Shown here: positions 1-6,616 of the stretch, piece after piece
Layout: the number at the start of each line of letters is the position of its first letter
Position numbering within the stretch: position 1 is the first letter of the stretch
Assembly: GCA_045606465.1 (NCBI GenBank)
Contig: JAZURZ010000093.1
Coordinates: 1-7,000, forward strand
Length of the DNA stretch: 7,000 bases
Source: CAKSQL01 sp045606465
GTDB taxonomy: Bacteria > Bacillota > Clostridia > UBA1381
Reading direction: 5' to 3'
Notes under the pieces: generated by a model
What the model was told of the DNA's origin: nothing
The model's input: only the letters and a program-made list of their open reading frames with translations
The model's database searches: none
Program-made: the position numbers and the translations under genes

Positions 1-43
1 ATTTTATATCAATTATTATGATATGTCAAGCAAAGTATATACC

Positions 44-94
44 AAAAAGTCTGCTGCTCATAAGTTATAGAATCTTATGAACAACAGACTTTTT
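44..94 (-). terminator. Rho-independent terminator of the 573-aa gene
   Basis: A 17-bp stem (48-64 with 74-90) closes a 9-nt loop and is followed on the minus strand by a T-run. The two positions that would be A-C mismatches on the plus strand become G-U pairs on the minus strand, so the hairpin fits minus-strand RNA better. It begins about 14 nt after the stop codon of the gene ending at 109. A-T pairing can extend the stem to 44-47 with 91-94. The plus strand also ends in seven Ts, so some bidirectional action is possible. Confidence 0.88.
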
Positions 95-108
95 TTAAAA
101 GATACTCT

Positions 109-1830
109 TTAGCCCATCCAATTAGGAGAAAAATGAGTTACATCATTATCGTCCAAAGAAAGGGTGCGGAAGAAACGACGCAAAGGAATATTATCATTTC
201 TTTTGTTTCCTATGTGTGATACAATATACCATTCAGGCAAATCCCATACAAGATGGTCGGTGTTCCAGGAGAAAAATCTCTTAGCACCGCTTTTTTTCAT
301 TCTTTCAATTATTTGGTCATATTCAGTATAATCAACAGCGTGAGGCCAGGGAAGAATATGATAAACCTTTATGCCATACTTTTCCTCAAGAAGAGAATAT
401 TCTGCGGTGTGAAGACATACTTTGTCAATATCAGTTCCGTAGTTTCTTCTTATTACGGGATAATCTTCAAGGCGTTTTTTGTATTTCGCCATATCTATAA
501 GAGAAGGATTTTCATCGCTCATGCAATCAGTAAGATCTTCATAAAGCTCCATATCGGTCTGGGAAGCAGAATCAATAAGTCCATTTTTTGCCCAGGTTTC
601 AATATCAAGTCCCATATATTTTGCGGTTTCAAGACCATATTCTCCAAGAACATTAACCTTTATGTGCTTGTCAAAGTTAGAATCAAGTGCATTTCTTACC
701 TTTTGCATAAACTCAGTCATGATTTCGCATCTCACAGAACAAAGGCGTTCATCCGACATGGGAAGAAGATATGGGTCAACATCAGGATAACGCTCTGAAA
801 AACGGTCGATTACAGGCTTTTCAAAACCAATATACATTCCTCTGTGGTAAATCATGCTCACGCCATCAAATCCCATTTTAACAAAATGGAGCATATTGTC
901 AATGATGTATTGTTGCACCTCTTCAAAAGCGTAAGAGGAAATAGTTGTGGTAGAACCGTCACGATTTATGCAGTGAAATTCTTTTCTTTTAACAAAATTT
1001 TTATTCCAGTTGGGTAGAGAATAGGGAGTAAAGAAATTGCTTGTGCACATTCTTTCGGTAGCATAAATTTCAAAACCATTATCATGACAAAAATCAATAG
1101 CGTCTTTTATATATTCTTTTCTTTTTGCAATATCCTTGTAAGTAAAGTCTGTTCTTTTAGTGTCGCATCGGAGAAGAGAACAGTCGTTATTTCTTTCAAG
1201 GTAGTCATAAGAATAAGAATATTCCAAATTAAAGAAATCCACGTTTGAATTTTTTAATTGATACAATCTCATTATGTGGTCATTTTCGTATTCAAGTGCA
1301 TTTTCGGTGTAAAAATCCTCGTCAAAATGCATCTGAATGCAATGATTTTTCTTCTTTTCAAGCGTTTTAAATTCTAAAATTTCATCCTCGCTCATTTTCT
1401 CTAAGCGAATCCACAAAAGTGCGCTGGTGATTGGGTGCATATATTCAGGTCTTGCCAAAACAACTTTTTGATTTGTAAGGTCAGCACTTTTCCAATAAAT
1501 TTCTTCCACACACTCGGTTGGGCACCATTGGATGGGGAGCCTTCCTGAAGAACGCACTCCTGTAAAACAACTGTCATCAGAAAGCTTTACATATGTATAA
1601 TTTTCACTGCGTAAATTCATGATAGATATAAAAATTCTGTGCCAACCCTTAATATTTAAATTAAGTGTTATGGGTTCAGGCTTTGATTCCTGACCTGCAA
1701 GCAACATTTTCCCCTCGCAAAGCTTTGTTTTGTAGGAAACCTTGCGCCATTTGTCAGGTTCATAAATTTCAGAAACAAGGTCCTTTTTTTCAGCAATTTC
1801 GGCCATGTCAGAAAATATAATTTCTTTCAT
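109..1830 (-). CDS. Putative cytoplasmic TIM-barrel glycoside hydrolase-like protein (family unassigned)
   Basis: A 573-aa protein with no signal peptide or membrane segment, so probably cytoplasmic. Residues about 50-155 read as a beta-rich, sandwich-like N-terminal domain. From about 165 to 530 the pattern resembles an alpha/beta barrel: a strand-like QMHFDEDF near 166, NVDFFNLEYSY near 196, GFEIYATERM near 252, GFDGVSMIYHRG at 320-331, KVNVLGEYG near 391, VYHILPWPH near 489 and RFFSWNTDHL at 518-527. The GFDGV...R segment recalls family-10-like or GHL-type putative glycosidases (DxDGhxhDYhR-like strand), but the catalytic acids cannot be assigned by eye. Acid candidates are Asp322 and Glu397. 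The start is supported by AAGGAG 8 nt upstream of the ATG. It is a single-gene unit with its own promoter and terminator. A carbohydrate substrate is an inference; a non-catalytic or other barrel enzyme is possible. Confidence 0.7.
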   Translation of the reverse strand: MKEIIFSDMAEIAEKKDLVSEIYEPDKWRKVSYKTKLCEGKMLLAGQESKPEPITLNLNIKGWHRIFISIMNLRSENYTYVKLSDDSCFTGVRSSGRLPIQWCPTECVEEIYWKSADLTNQKVVLARPEYMHPITSALLWIRLEKMSEDEILEFKTLEKKKNHCIQMHFDEDFYTENALEYENDHIMRLYQLKNSNVDFFNLEYSYSYDYLERNNDCSLLRCDTKRTDFTYKDIAKRKEYIKDAIDFCHDNGFEIYATERMCTSNFFTPYSLPNWNKNFVKRKEFHCINRDGSTTTISSYAFEEVQQYIIDNMLHFVKMGFDGVSMIYHRGMYIGFEKPVIDRFSERYPDVDPYLLPMSDERLCSVRCEIMTEFMQKVRNALDSNFDKHIKVNVLGEYGLETAKYMGLDIETWAKNGLIDSASQTDMELYEDLTDCMSDENPSLIDMAKYKKRLEDYPVIRRNYGTDIDKVCLHTAEYSLLEEKYGIKVYHILPWPHAVDYTEYDQIIERMKKSGAKRFFSWNTDHLVWDLPEWYIVSHIGNKRNDNIPLRRFFRTLSLDDNDVTHFSPNWMG

Positions 1831-1881
1831 TGATTTTGCTCCTTTTTAGTAAATTTATGTTTTTGAAAATTTGTAAAACAA

Positions 1882-1891
1882 GTTTCGAAAC
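1882..1891. promoter_or_regulatory. Candidate operator over the start site of the 573-aa gene
   Basis: GTTTCGAAAC is a perfect 10-bp palindrome lying just after the -10 box, so it covers the expected transcription start (near 1886). A symmetric site with a central CG at this position suits repression by a dimeric regulator. LacI-type regulators of sugar genes often use CG-centred sites, but the order of bases here is not a catabolite (cre) consensus. No candidate regulator for this site lies in the window. Confidence 0.4.
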
Positions 1892-1892
1892 A

Positions 1893-1920
1893 ATTATAAC
1901 AGAATTAATATTTTTGTCAA
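1893..1920 (-). promoter_or_regulatory. Sigma-A promoter of the 573-aa gene
   Basis: On the minus strand a perfect TTGACA (1915-1920) and a perfect TATAAT (1893-1898) are separated by 16 nt. The start codon is about 55 nt beyond the expected start site. The promoter lies between the terminator of the upstream operon (1929-1957) and the gene, so the gene is its own transcription unit. Confidence 0.85.
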
Positions 1921-1928
1921 TACCCTTC

Positions 1929-1957
1929 AAAAAAAGTCTGCTTCAATTCCAGCAGAC
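1929..1957 (-). terminator. Rho-independent terminator of the DUF2975-HTH-DUF4173 operon
   Basis: A 7-bp GC-containing stem (GTCTGCT 1936-1942 with AGCAGAC 1951-1957) and an 8-nt loop are followed on the minus strand by seven Ts (1929-1935). It starts 18 nt after the stop codon of the DUF4173 gene. Its 3' arm, AGCAGACTTTTT, is identical to that of the terminator at 44-94. Confidence 0.88.
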
Positions 1958-1975
1958 ATTTTTTGATACTAAATA

Positions 1976-3766
1976 TTATTTGTTTACATTTTTTAAAATG
2001 ACAAGTGCTTTTTCTGTTGCAATATTATATCTTTGCCATCTTTTTGGTATATCAGAAAAGGTTTCTTTCTCAAGAAATTCTTTGACTTTATTTTTAAGTT
2101 CTTCATCTTGCGTGTTATTATACAACAATTCCATTGCAGGTGCAGCGTCTGCAGATAGGGTAAAGACATATGAAATATCCTCTCGTTCTCCGCTTAAATA
2201 CTTCTTGATCTGATTTTTCGCTATTATATTGTCTGTTGGAATAATGTTGAGAATTGTATAATATATAAGAGCAAGACAAATATAAATCAGCGTTATGTTA
2301 ATTTTTTGTTTTGCAATATAAAAGAAGGTTATAATAAGTCCAATTGCTTCAAATAGTAAAAATCCCATTACAAAGAATCTCAGTCTTGTAAGTCCGTCGT
2401 CGTTAGTGTAGAGCCACATTCTATAAAAAGATGATACGAGCAAAATAATAGTTACCGCACAAAGATAGTGGCATAGTATTTTGGTAAAAGTATTCCATTT
2501 TCCTTTGTAGCATTTAGTTAATTTTATAACTGACAGAATTATTGCAATATTTATTCCTGTAAGTGCAAGAAGCTCAAAGAATCCTTTTCTCGCATACTCT
2601 GTATAAGTAAGCCCCTCAGGAAGGACAGAACCCGCAAAAAGATATTTAAATTGAATAATAACAAAGAGAGTATAAACAAAGAGTATCACAAAAAGAAGAA
2701 TGTTTATTATTATAAGGTCTCCCTTTATATGTGAGTCTTTAATTTTTCTTGGTTTATCAGAAGAGGCATGAACGCAACATATAACACCAAAAAGATATAG
2801 TCCGACAGCAATTCCACAGATGCCAATAAATATTGTGTGAAAATTGATATACTCAAATATTTCATTAAGGAAGATTTCTGTCTTAACGGAGAATACCATA
2901 TCTGCACTTGAAAGCACAATTATTAACAAGAGTGCACAGGGGAGAGCAATCACAAGAGCCAAAGCAATTCTTTTCACGACAGGAGCCTTTTCGTTGTTTA
3001 ACTCAAGCAACCATTTGAATGGTAATGCAAAATAAGAAATGGGCGCAACTATTTTTATTGTAATATCTCTAAAATATTGTAGGCTGTCAGATTTTAAGTC
3101 GTAGTCAAAAAACATACAACTAAAAATGATCAAACTTATCAAAAAGTTGGGGAGCGTCCATATATTATTTGCGCTCCAAAAAGAGTTTAGCGCCATTATT
3201 GTTATCGGAACAAAGAAAAGAAGACACTTTCTGCTAGGAAGAATAAACCACAGACAGATAATTTGTAAAAGTATAAATATCGGAACGCTTATTCCTGCAT
3301 TTTCAGGCATAAGAAGATATGAAAATCCAAATGCCGAAATTAGTGCATATAATAAAAGTTTAATTTTTAAATTTTTTGACAGTTCATTTGTCATGGTTTT
3401 GCACCTCCGTAATAATAAATCAGATAACTTAATTTTTTTTATGGTAAGAAGCATTGAAACGACCAAAGCTGTCATCGAGCCATAAAAGCCTGATATATAA
3501 ATTTGCAACCATTCAAGACCAAAGAATAAATCTAAGTTGGTTAATGTTAGTATTTCAGCAAAAAACATAGTAAACAAGCCGACGAATCCACATATCAAAA
3601 GTTGTTGAATGTTTTTTGAAACGAGAAAAGCAGTTGTTATGATAAAAAATACAATAGCAGAAATATTTATTATAGCAGAGCCATAGTCATTAAAAATATG
3701 GCAGCATAGCTTGTTGGCAAAATATAGCAAAAGACCGAGTGAAATACCTTTAAAAAAATATTTCAT
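1976..3766 (-). CDS. DUF4173-type polytopic membrane protein with a 124-residue N-terminal membrane extension
   Basis: A 596-aa integral membrane protein with roughly 15 hydrophobic spans and a soluble C-terminal tail (about 510-596). The DUF4173 hallmark is PEGLTYTEYARKGFFELL at 383-400 in a connecting loop, followed by RLRFFVMGFLLFEAIG near 461 and a tail segment LSADAAPAMELL near 537. The function of this family is unknown. Residues 1-124 form an additional block of about four spans (near 8-25, 31-50, 55-75 and 90-108) ending in a basic loop. Met125 (ATG at 3394) has a near-perfect Shine-Dalgarno of its own, and starting there gives 472 aa, which I recall as closer to the usual family size. 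The full-length start at 3766 also has AAGGAGG 8 nt upstream, so both starts look usable. It is the last gene of the operon, 24 nt after the HTH gene. Either one fused protein or two products are possible. Confidence 0.82.
   Translation of the reverse strand: MKYFFKGISLGLLLYFANKLCCHIFNDYGSAIINISAIVFFIITTAFLVSKNIQQLLICGFVGLFTMFFAEILTLTNLDLFFGLEWLQIYISGFYGSMTALVVSMLLTIKKIKLSDLLLRRCKTMTNELSKNLKIKLLLYALISAFGFSYLLMPENAGISVPIFILLQIICLWFILPSRKCLLFFVPITIMALNSFWSANNIWTLPNFLISLIIFSCMFFDYDLKSDSLQYFRDITIKIVAPISYFALPFKWLLELNNEKAPVVKRIALALVIALPCALLLIIVLSSADMVFSVKTEIFLNEIFEYINFHTIFIGICGIAVGLYLFGVICCVHASSDKPRKIKDSHIKGDLIIINILLFVILFVYTLFVIIQFKYLFAGSVLPEGLTYTEYARKGFFELLALTGINIAIILSVIKLTKCYKGKWNTFTKILCHYLCAVTIILLVSSFYRMWLYTNDDGLTRLRFFVMGFLLFEAIGLIITFFYIAKQKINITLIYICLALIYYTILNIIPTDNIIAKNQIKKYLSGEREDISYVFTLSADAAPAMELLYNNTQDEELKNKVKEFLEKETFSDIPKRWQRYNIATEKALVILKNVNK
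3392..3408 (-). promoter_or_regulatory. Internal ribosome binding site and ATG inside the DUF4173 gene
   Basis: On the minus strand GGAGGT (3403-3408) stands 8 nt before an in-frame ATG (3392-3394, Met125). The Shine-Dalgarno is read as Arg-Arg-Cys codons of the longer frame. This is the spacing and strength of a true start and marks the junction between the extra membrane block and the DUF4173 part. Confidence 0.65.
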
Positions 3767-3790
3767 AAATAAATCCTCCTTGCGTTAAGG

Positions 3791-3997
3791 TTATTCTTCT
3801 ATATACTCCAAAATATCTGCCGGCTGACAGTTAAGTGCATTGCATATGTCATTCAATGTTGAAAAGCGAATTGCCTTTGCTTTGTTGTTTTTGAGTATGG
3901 AAAGATTGGCAGGAGTAATACTTATTTTTTCACTAAGCTCCATAAGTCCGATTTTTCGTTTTGCCATCATAACATCAAGATTAACTATTATTGGCAT
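3791..3997 (-). CDS. YozG-like Cro/CI-type helix-turn-helix regulator
   Basis: A 68-aa, single-domain XRE-family DNA-binding protein that fills little more than the five-helix HTH fold. The motif LMELSEKISITPANLSILKN (residues 18-37) holds the HTH, with ITPANLSILKNNKAKAI as the recognition-helix region; the end DICNALNCQPADILEY is the typical last helices. Small regulators of this kind (YozG in Bacillus) are commonly encoded next to DUF2975 membrane proteins. The start at 3997 is chosen because AGGAGG lies 9 nt upstream. An in-frame ATG ten codons earlier (4027) overlaps the previous gene and has no Shine-Dalgarno. It begins 13 nt after the DUF2975 stop and lies in the middle of the operon. 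Its likely target, by inference, is the palindrome in the operon leader at 4512-4526. Confidence 0.9.
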   Translation of the reverse strand: MPIIVNLDVMMAKRKIGLMELSEKISITPANLSILKNNKAKAIRFSTLNDICNALNCQPADILEYIEE

Positions 3998-4010
3998 CCT
4001 AAAATTCCTC

Positions 4011-4466
4011 CTATATAGTAAGCTCATTTTCGAGTTTATAATTTATTGCTTGTTTGAAAAGATCTTTAAGAGTAAGACAAAATAGAGTGCCTACAACAAA
4101 AATCATAGAAATAACTATTGCTGCAAAAGTAAATAAAAACAAGCATTTGACAGCGTAGATGAGAGCAACAATGCTGCAGGAAACTGCAATTTTGCGAAGG
4201 TGATTTACATTCTTATCCACAAATGGATTGCCAACAAGCAAAGAGCGATACATTTGTTTAAGGTTGAATAATATATATACACAACATAGTCCTGAAATGA
4301 AAAGAATAATTGTAAATACCGTTAGGTATTCAGAATTAGAATAATTTATCCAGTCAAATAACCAACTTGCAACAAATGGTACCATAATTGTGCATACAAT
4401 GCTTAAGTAAAAAAGAACATCAACTGCGGCTTTTGATATGTAGTGCGTAAGACTTTTTTCATACAT
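4011..4466 (-). CDS. DUF2975-type four-span membrane protein
   Basis: A 151-aa membrane protein with four predicted spans (about 13-37, 45-69, 92-113 and 115-130). Two features are typical of DUF2975: the loop LLVGNPFVDKNVNHLRKIA (76-94) between spans 2 and 3, and the C-terminal motif AINYKLENELTI after the last span. The biochemical role of this family is unknown. Its members are usually paired with a small XRE regulator, as here, and a sensing or regulator-tethering role has often been imagined but is not shown by sequence. AAGGAAG about 6 nt before the ATG supports the start. It is the first gene of the operon, about 75 nt downstream of the expected transcription start. Confidence 0.87.
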   Translation of the reverse strand: MYEKSLTHYISKAAVDVLFYLSIVCTIMVPFVASWLFDWINYSNSEYLTVFTIILFISGLCCVYILFNLKQMYRSLLVGNPFVDKNVNHLRKIAVSCSIVALIYAVKCLFLFTFAAIVISMIFVVGTLFCLTLKDLFKQAINYKLENELTI

Positions 4467-4511
4467 AGTAATCTTCCTTTCAAAGAAATTTTTCTACTGT
4501 AGTCATCGGAG

Positions 4512-4526
4512 AAACGTTAAACGTTT
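4512..4526. promoter_or_regulatory. Palindromic candidate operator in the operon leader
   Basis: AAACGTTAAACGTTT is a perfect 15-bp inverted repeat of 7-nt arms around a central A. It lies about 15-29 nt downstream of the expected start site of the minus-strand operon and about 120 nt upstream of the divergent plus-strand promoter. This position suits repression of the operon by its own HTH protein. A hairpin role in RNA is less likely because the arms are AT-rich and no T-run follows. Confidence 0.5.
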
Positions 4527-4547
4527 GAAGAGCTGATAACTAACCAT

Positions 4548-4576
4548 ATTATAACAGGAAAAATCATGTTTGTCAA
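4548..4576 (-). promoter_or_regulatory. Sigma-A promoter of the DUF2975-HTH-DUF4173 operon
   Basis: On the minus strand TTGACA (4571-4576) and TATAAT (4548-4553) are both perfect matches with the optimal 17-nt spacer. Transcription should begin near 4541, leaving a leader of about 75 nt that contains the palindrome at 4512-4526. Confidence 0.9.
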
Positions 4577-4643
4577 TATAAATTTATCGAAAAACAATAA
4601 AAATAAACATCAAAAGAATTTATGTTTTTTTAATTAAAAACTC

Positions 4644-4672
4644 TTTACATTCAACTTTCTTTATGCTAAAAT
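4644..4672 (+). promoter_or_regulatory. Extended -10 promoter of the esterase/SGNH operon
   Basis: TTTACA (4644-4649) and TAAAAT (4667-4672) have a 17-nt spacer, and TG one base before the -10 box (4664-4665) makes an extended -10. The start site would fall near 4679, giving a very short leader that still includes the ribosome binding site AGGTGG (4684-4689), 7 nt before the ATG. It is divergent from the promoter at 4548-4576, within one 230-bp intergenic region. Confidence 0.75.
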
Positions 4673-4696
4673 ACTAAAAAGAAAGGTGGAATAAAG

Positions 4697-5704
4697 ATGC
4701 AATATGGAGAAGATATAGAAAAAACAAAGCGCTTTAAAGAAGATTATAAAAATTCAATAGATGAACTTATTTTAAAAAGACAACAAGAAATTGAAGACGA
4801 CCGCATAGAAAATGCTAAAAATATTTTTAAAAACTCCGAGGATTTCAGAGAGGAGTTTAAAAATCTATTAGGCTGGCCTTTAAATGAAAATTCACCAAGA
4901 ATGTCAGCTGATGTCGAAACAGAAAAGCTTTCAGAAGAAGAAGGCTATACTTTATATAGGATGCAATTTACAATTTTAGAAAAGATTAAATTAACAGGCT
5001 TGTTTGTAAAAATGAATGGTGATGAAAAAAAGCCATTGGTTATTGTTCAGCATGGCGGGTCGGGAACTCCTGAGCTTATATCGGGAATTTATGGAGATAC
5101 TGCAAATTATAACGATATGCTACAACGTGTAATAAAGCATAAGGTTCATGCCTTTGCGCCACAATTGCTTTTGTGGAACGAAAGCTACGAGGTCCCCTTT
5201 GACCGAGTAAAGATTGATGCAATGCTAAAAAGAATAGGTTCCTCAATTACAGCTTTGGAAATTTATTCAATTATGACAATTCTTGATTATTTTGAAAAAC
5301 AAGATTATGTTTCACGCTTTGGCATGGTAGGACTTTCTTATGGCGGATTTTATACTCTATTTACAGCAGCGATTGATAAGAGAATTAAATCCGCATTATC
5401 TTGCTCATTCTTCAATAAAAGAGATGCGGTTGCATTTCCTGATTGGAGCTGGTTTAATTGTGCAGAAAAGTTTGATGATGCTGAAATTGCCTGCTTGTGC
5501 TATCCAAGAAAGCTTTATCTTAGAATGGGAGATAAAGACGAGCTTTTTTCAGAAAAAGAGAGTGTCTGGTCTTTTGAGAGGATAAAGAGCTATTGCAAAG
5601 ATGTAGGAACTGACTGGGTTGATTTTGAAATTTTTGAGGGAAATCATGAATTTTTAAAAGATGATGCTCTTATAGAAAAGCTTATTAAGGATATAACAAA
5701 TTAA
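4697..5704 (+). CDS. Alpha/beta-hydrolase (putative carbohydrate or acyl esterase)
   Basis: A 335-aa soluble protein without a signal peptide. A charged helical N-terminal part (1-60) precedes the alpha/beta-hydrolase fold. The oxyanion-hole motif is QHGGSG at 118-123. The nucleophile elbow GLSYGG at 212-217 gives Ser214. The acid is probably Asp279 or Asp281 in RMGDKDELF, and the base is His317 in EGNHEF. All triad members are therefore present and in the right order. The pattern fits the dienelactone-hydrolase or acetyl-esterase-like branch more than AXE1, whose elbow is usually GxSQGG. The substrate is not readable. It is co-transcribed with the SGNH hydrolase 22 nt downstream, which suggests joint removal of acyl groups from sugars, by inference. 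The good Shine-Dalgarno AGGTGG fixes the start. Confidence 0.85.
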   Translation: MQYGEDIEKTKRFKEDYKNSIDELILKRQQEIEDDRIENAKNIFKNSEDFREEFKNLLGWPLNENSPRMSADVETEKLSEEEGYTLYRMQFTILEKIKLTGLFVKMNGDEKKPLVIVQHGGSGTPELISGIYGDTANYNDMLQRVIKHKVHAFAPQLLLWNESYEVPFDRVKIDAMLKRIGSSITALEIYSIMTILDYFEKQDYVSRFGMVGLSYGGFYTLFTAAIDKRIKSALSCSFFNKRDAVAFPDWSWFNCAEKFDDAEIACLCYPRKLYLRMGDKDELFSEKESVWSFERIKSYCKDVGTDWVDFEIFEGNHEFLKDDALIEKLIKDITN

Positions 5705-5726
5705 ATTTAAAAAGGAAGTATCAAAA

Positions 5727-6392
5727 ATGAAATTAGAAGGACTTACAATTAATTTTCTTGGTGACAGCATCACAGAAGGTACAGGGACAAGTGCTCCTGA
5801 AAAGGTGTATCATGCAGTTTTAAAAAACAGTGCAGGACTAAAAGAGGTACGTAACTATGGTATTGGCGGAACAAGAATTGCCATACAAAAGGGAACTAAA
5901 AAGCATCCTAAGGACGAATGGGTAGATATAAATTCTTTTTGTGAAAGATATGACCAAATGGAGGATGCAGATGCTGTTGTAGTTTTTGGCGGAACAAATG
6001 ATTATGGACATGGTGATGTGCCGTTCGGGAATTTCAGCGACAGAACTCCCCATACTTTTTATGGTGCCTGCCATTACTTATTTGAGGCACTTATTAAAAA
6101 ATATATAGGAAAGCCCATTGTTGTTATGACCCCGTTACATAGATTAGATGAAATGAATGACAAAAGCGATTTAAAGGTAGTTGCAACAGGAACACTAAGA
6201 GATTATGTAAACATAATAAGGGAAGTGGCAGAGTATTATTCACTGCCTGTGCTTGATTTGTATGCTACAAGCGGTATTCAACCCGAAATAGAGGAAATAA
6301 AACAAATGTATATGCCCGACGGACTTCACCCTAATGATGAGGGAAATGCCATAATTGCACATAAGTTGAAAAAGTTTTTAGAAATGCTTTAA
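5727..6392 (+). CDS. SGNH/GDSL-family hydrolase (putative deacetylase)
   Basis: A 221-aa cytoplasmic-looking protein with all four SGNH blocks. Block I is GDSITEG (12-18) with nucleophile Ser14. Block II is YGIGGTR (44-50), where Gly48 is the likely oxyanion residue. Block III is GGTND (88-92) with Asn91. Block V is DGLHPND (198-204) with Asp198 and His201. The length is usual for single-domain members, and the C-terminus looks natural. AAGGAAG 8 nt upstream supports the ATG. It is the second gene of a pair with the alpha/beta-hydrolase. Members act as carbohydrate esterases, acyl-thioesterases or lipases, and context favours a sugar ester. No terminator follows; the toxin remnant begins within about 10 nt of the stop and in the same reading frame. 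Confidence 0.9.
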   Translation: MKLEGLTINFLGDSITEGTGTSAPEKVYHAVLKNSAGLKEVRNYGIGGTRIAIQKGTKKHPKDEWVDINSFCERYDQMEDADAVVVFGGTNDYGHGDVPFGNFSDRTPHTFYGACHYLFEALIKKYIGKPIVVMTPLHRLDEMNDKSDLKVVATGTLRDYVNIIREVAEYYSLPVLDLYATSGIQPEIEEIKQMYMPDGLHPNDEGNAIIAHKLKKFLEML

Positions 6393-6398
6393 AAGAGG

Positions 6399-6605
6399 AT
6401 GAAAAATAATACTGTTAGTACTGCGACAGTAAATCAGTGGGTAACACAAGCTTTGACAAAAGCTGATAATTTTATAGTAAATAGCAAGGATTCATATTAT
6501 ACAATCGTTAATATGGGTCAGTAAGTCGGTTCTAACGGTGAAGAATTTATTAAAGTTGTATTTAGTACAGCTGGAAAAATAATTACAGCTTATCCGGTAA
6601 AGTAG
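6399..6605 (+). pseudogene. C-terminal remnant of a polymorphic toxin, interrupted by an in-frame stop
   Basis: One frame reads from 6399 to TAG at 6603-6605, broken only by TAA at 6522-6524. Before the stop it gives 41 residues including VNQWVTQALTKADNFIVNS and YYTIVNMG. After it come VGSNGEEFIKVVFSTAGKI and the end ITAYPVK. A closing strand of the type (G)KIITAYP is common at the C-terminus of BECR-fold RNase toxins (EndoU, colicin-D or barnase-like) carried by Rhs and other polymorphic toxins. The recognition is by pattern, not by search. There is no properly spaced Shine-Dalgarno: GAGG touches the ATG, so this ATG was probably never a start and the 5' part of the toxin is missing. A single substitution at 6522 would restore the frame. 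The following gene starts 11 nt later, as in toxin/immunity pairs. Confidence 0.55.
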
Positions 6606-6616
6606 GGGGAATAATA

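Noticed and set aside
253..798. Plus-strand open frame of 181 codons
   Set aside because: It is fully antisense to the 573-aa gene, has no Shine-Dalgarno, and its translation has no recognisable domain.
1830..2213. Plus-strand open frame of 127 codons
   Set aside because: It overlaps a promoter, a terminator and the antisense of the DUF4173 tail; its hydrophobic look comes from AT-rich antisense codons.
3126..3485. Plus-strand open frame of 119 codons
   Set aside because: Antisense to the DUF4173 gene, with no ribosome binding site or domain.
4025..4027. Upstream ATG as start of the HTH gene (78 aa)
   Set aside because: No Shine-Dalgarno precedes it and it overlaps the DUF2975 stop, while the ATG at 3997 has AGGAGG at good distance.
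5838..6074. Minus-strand open frame of 78 codons
   Set aside because: Lies inside the SGNH gene, whose catalytic motifs are intact on the plus strand.
6449..6464. AGCTTT-gaca-AAAGCT hairpin
   Set aside because: A six-bp AT-rich stem within coding codons and no T-run; likely chance.
6453..6478. TTGACA and TATAGT as a plus-strand promoter
   Set aside because: The spacer is only 14 nt and the elements lie inside the toxin remnant's coding frame.
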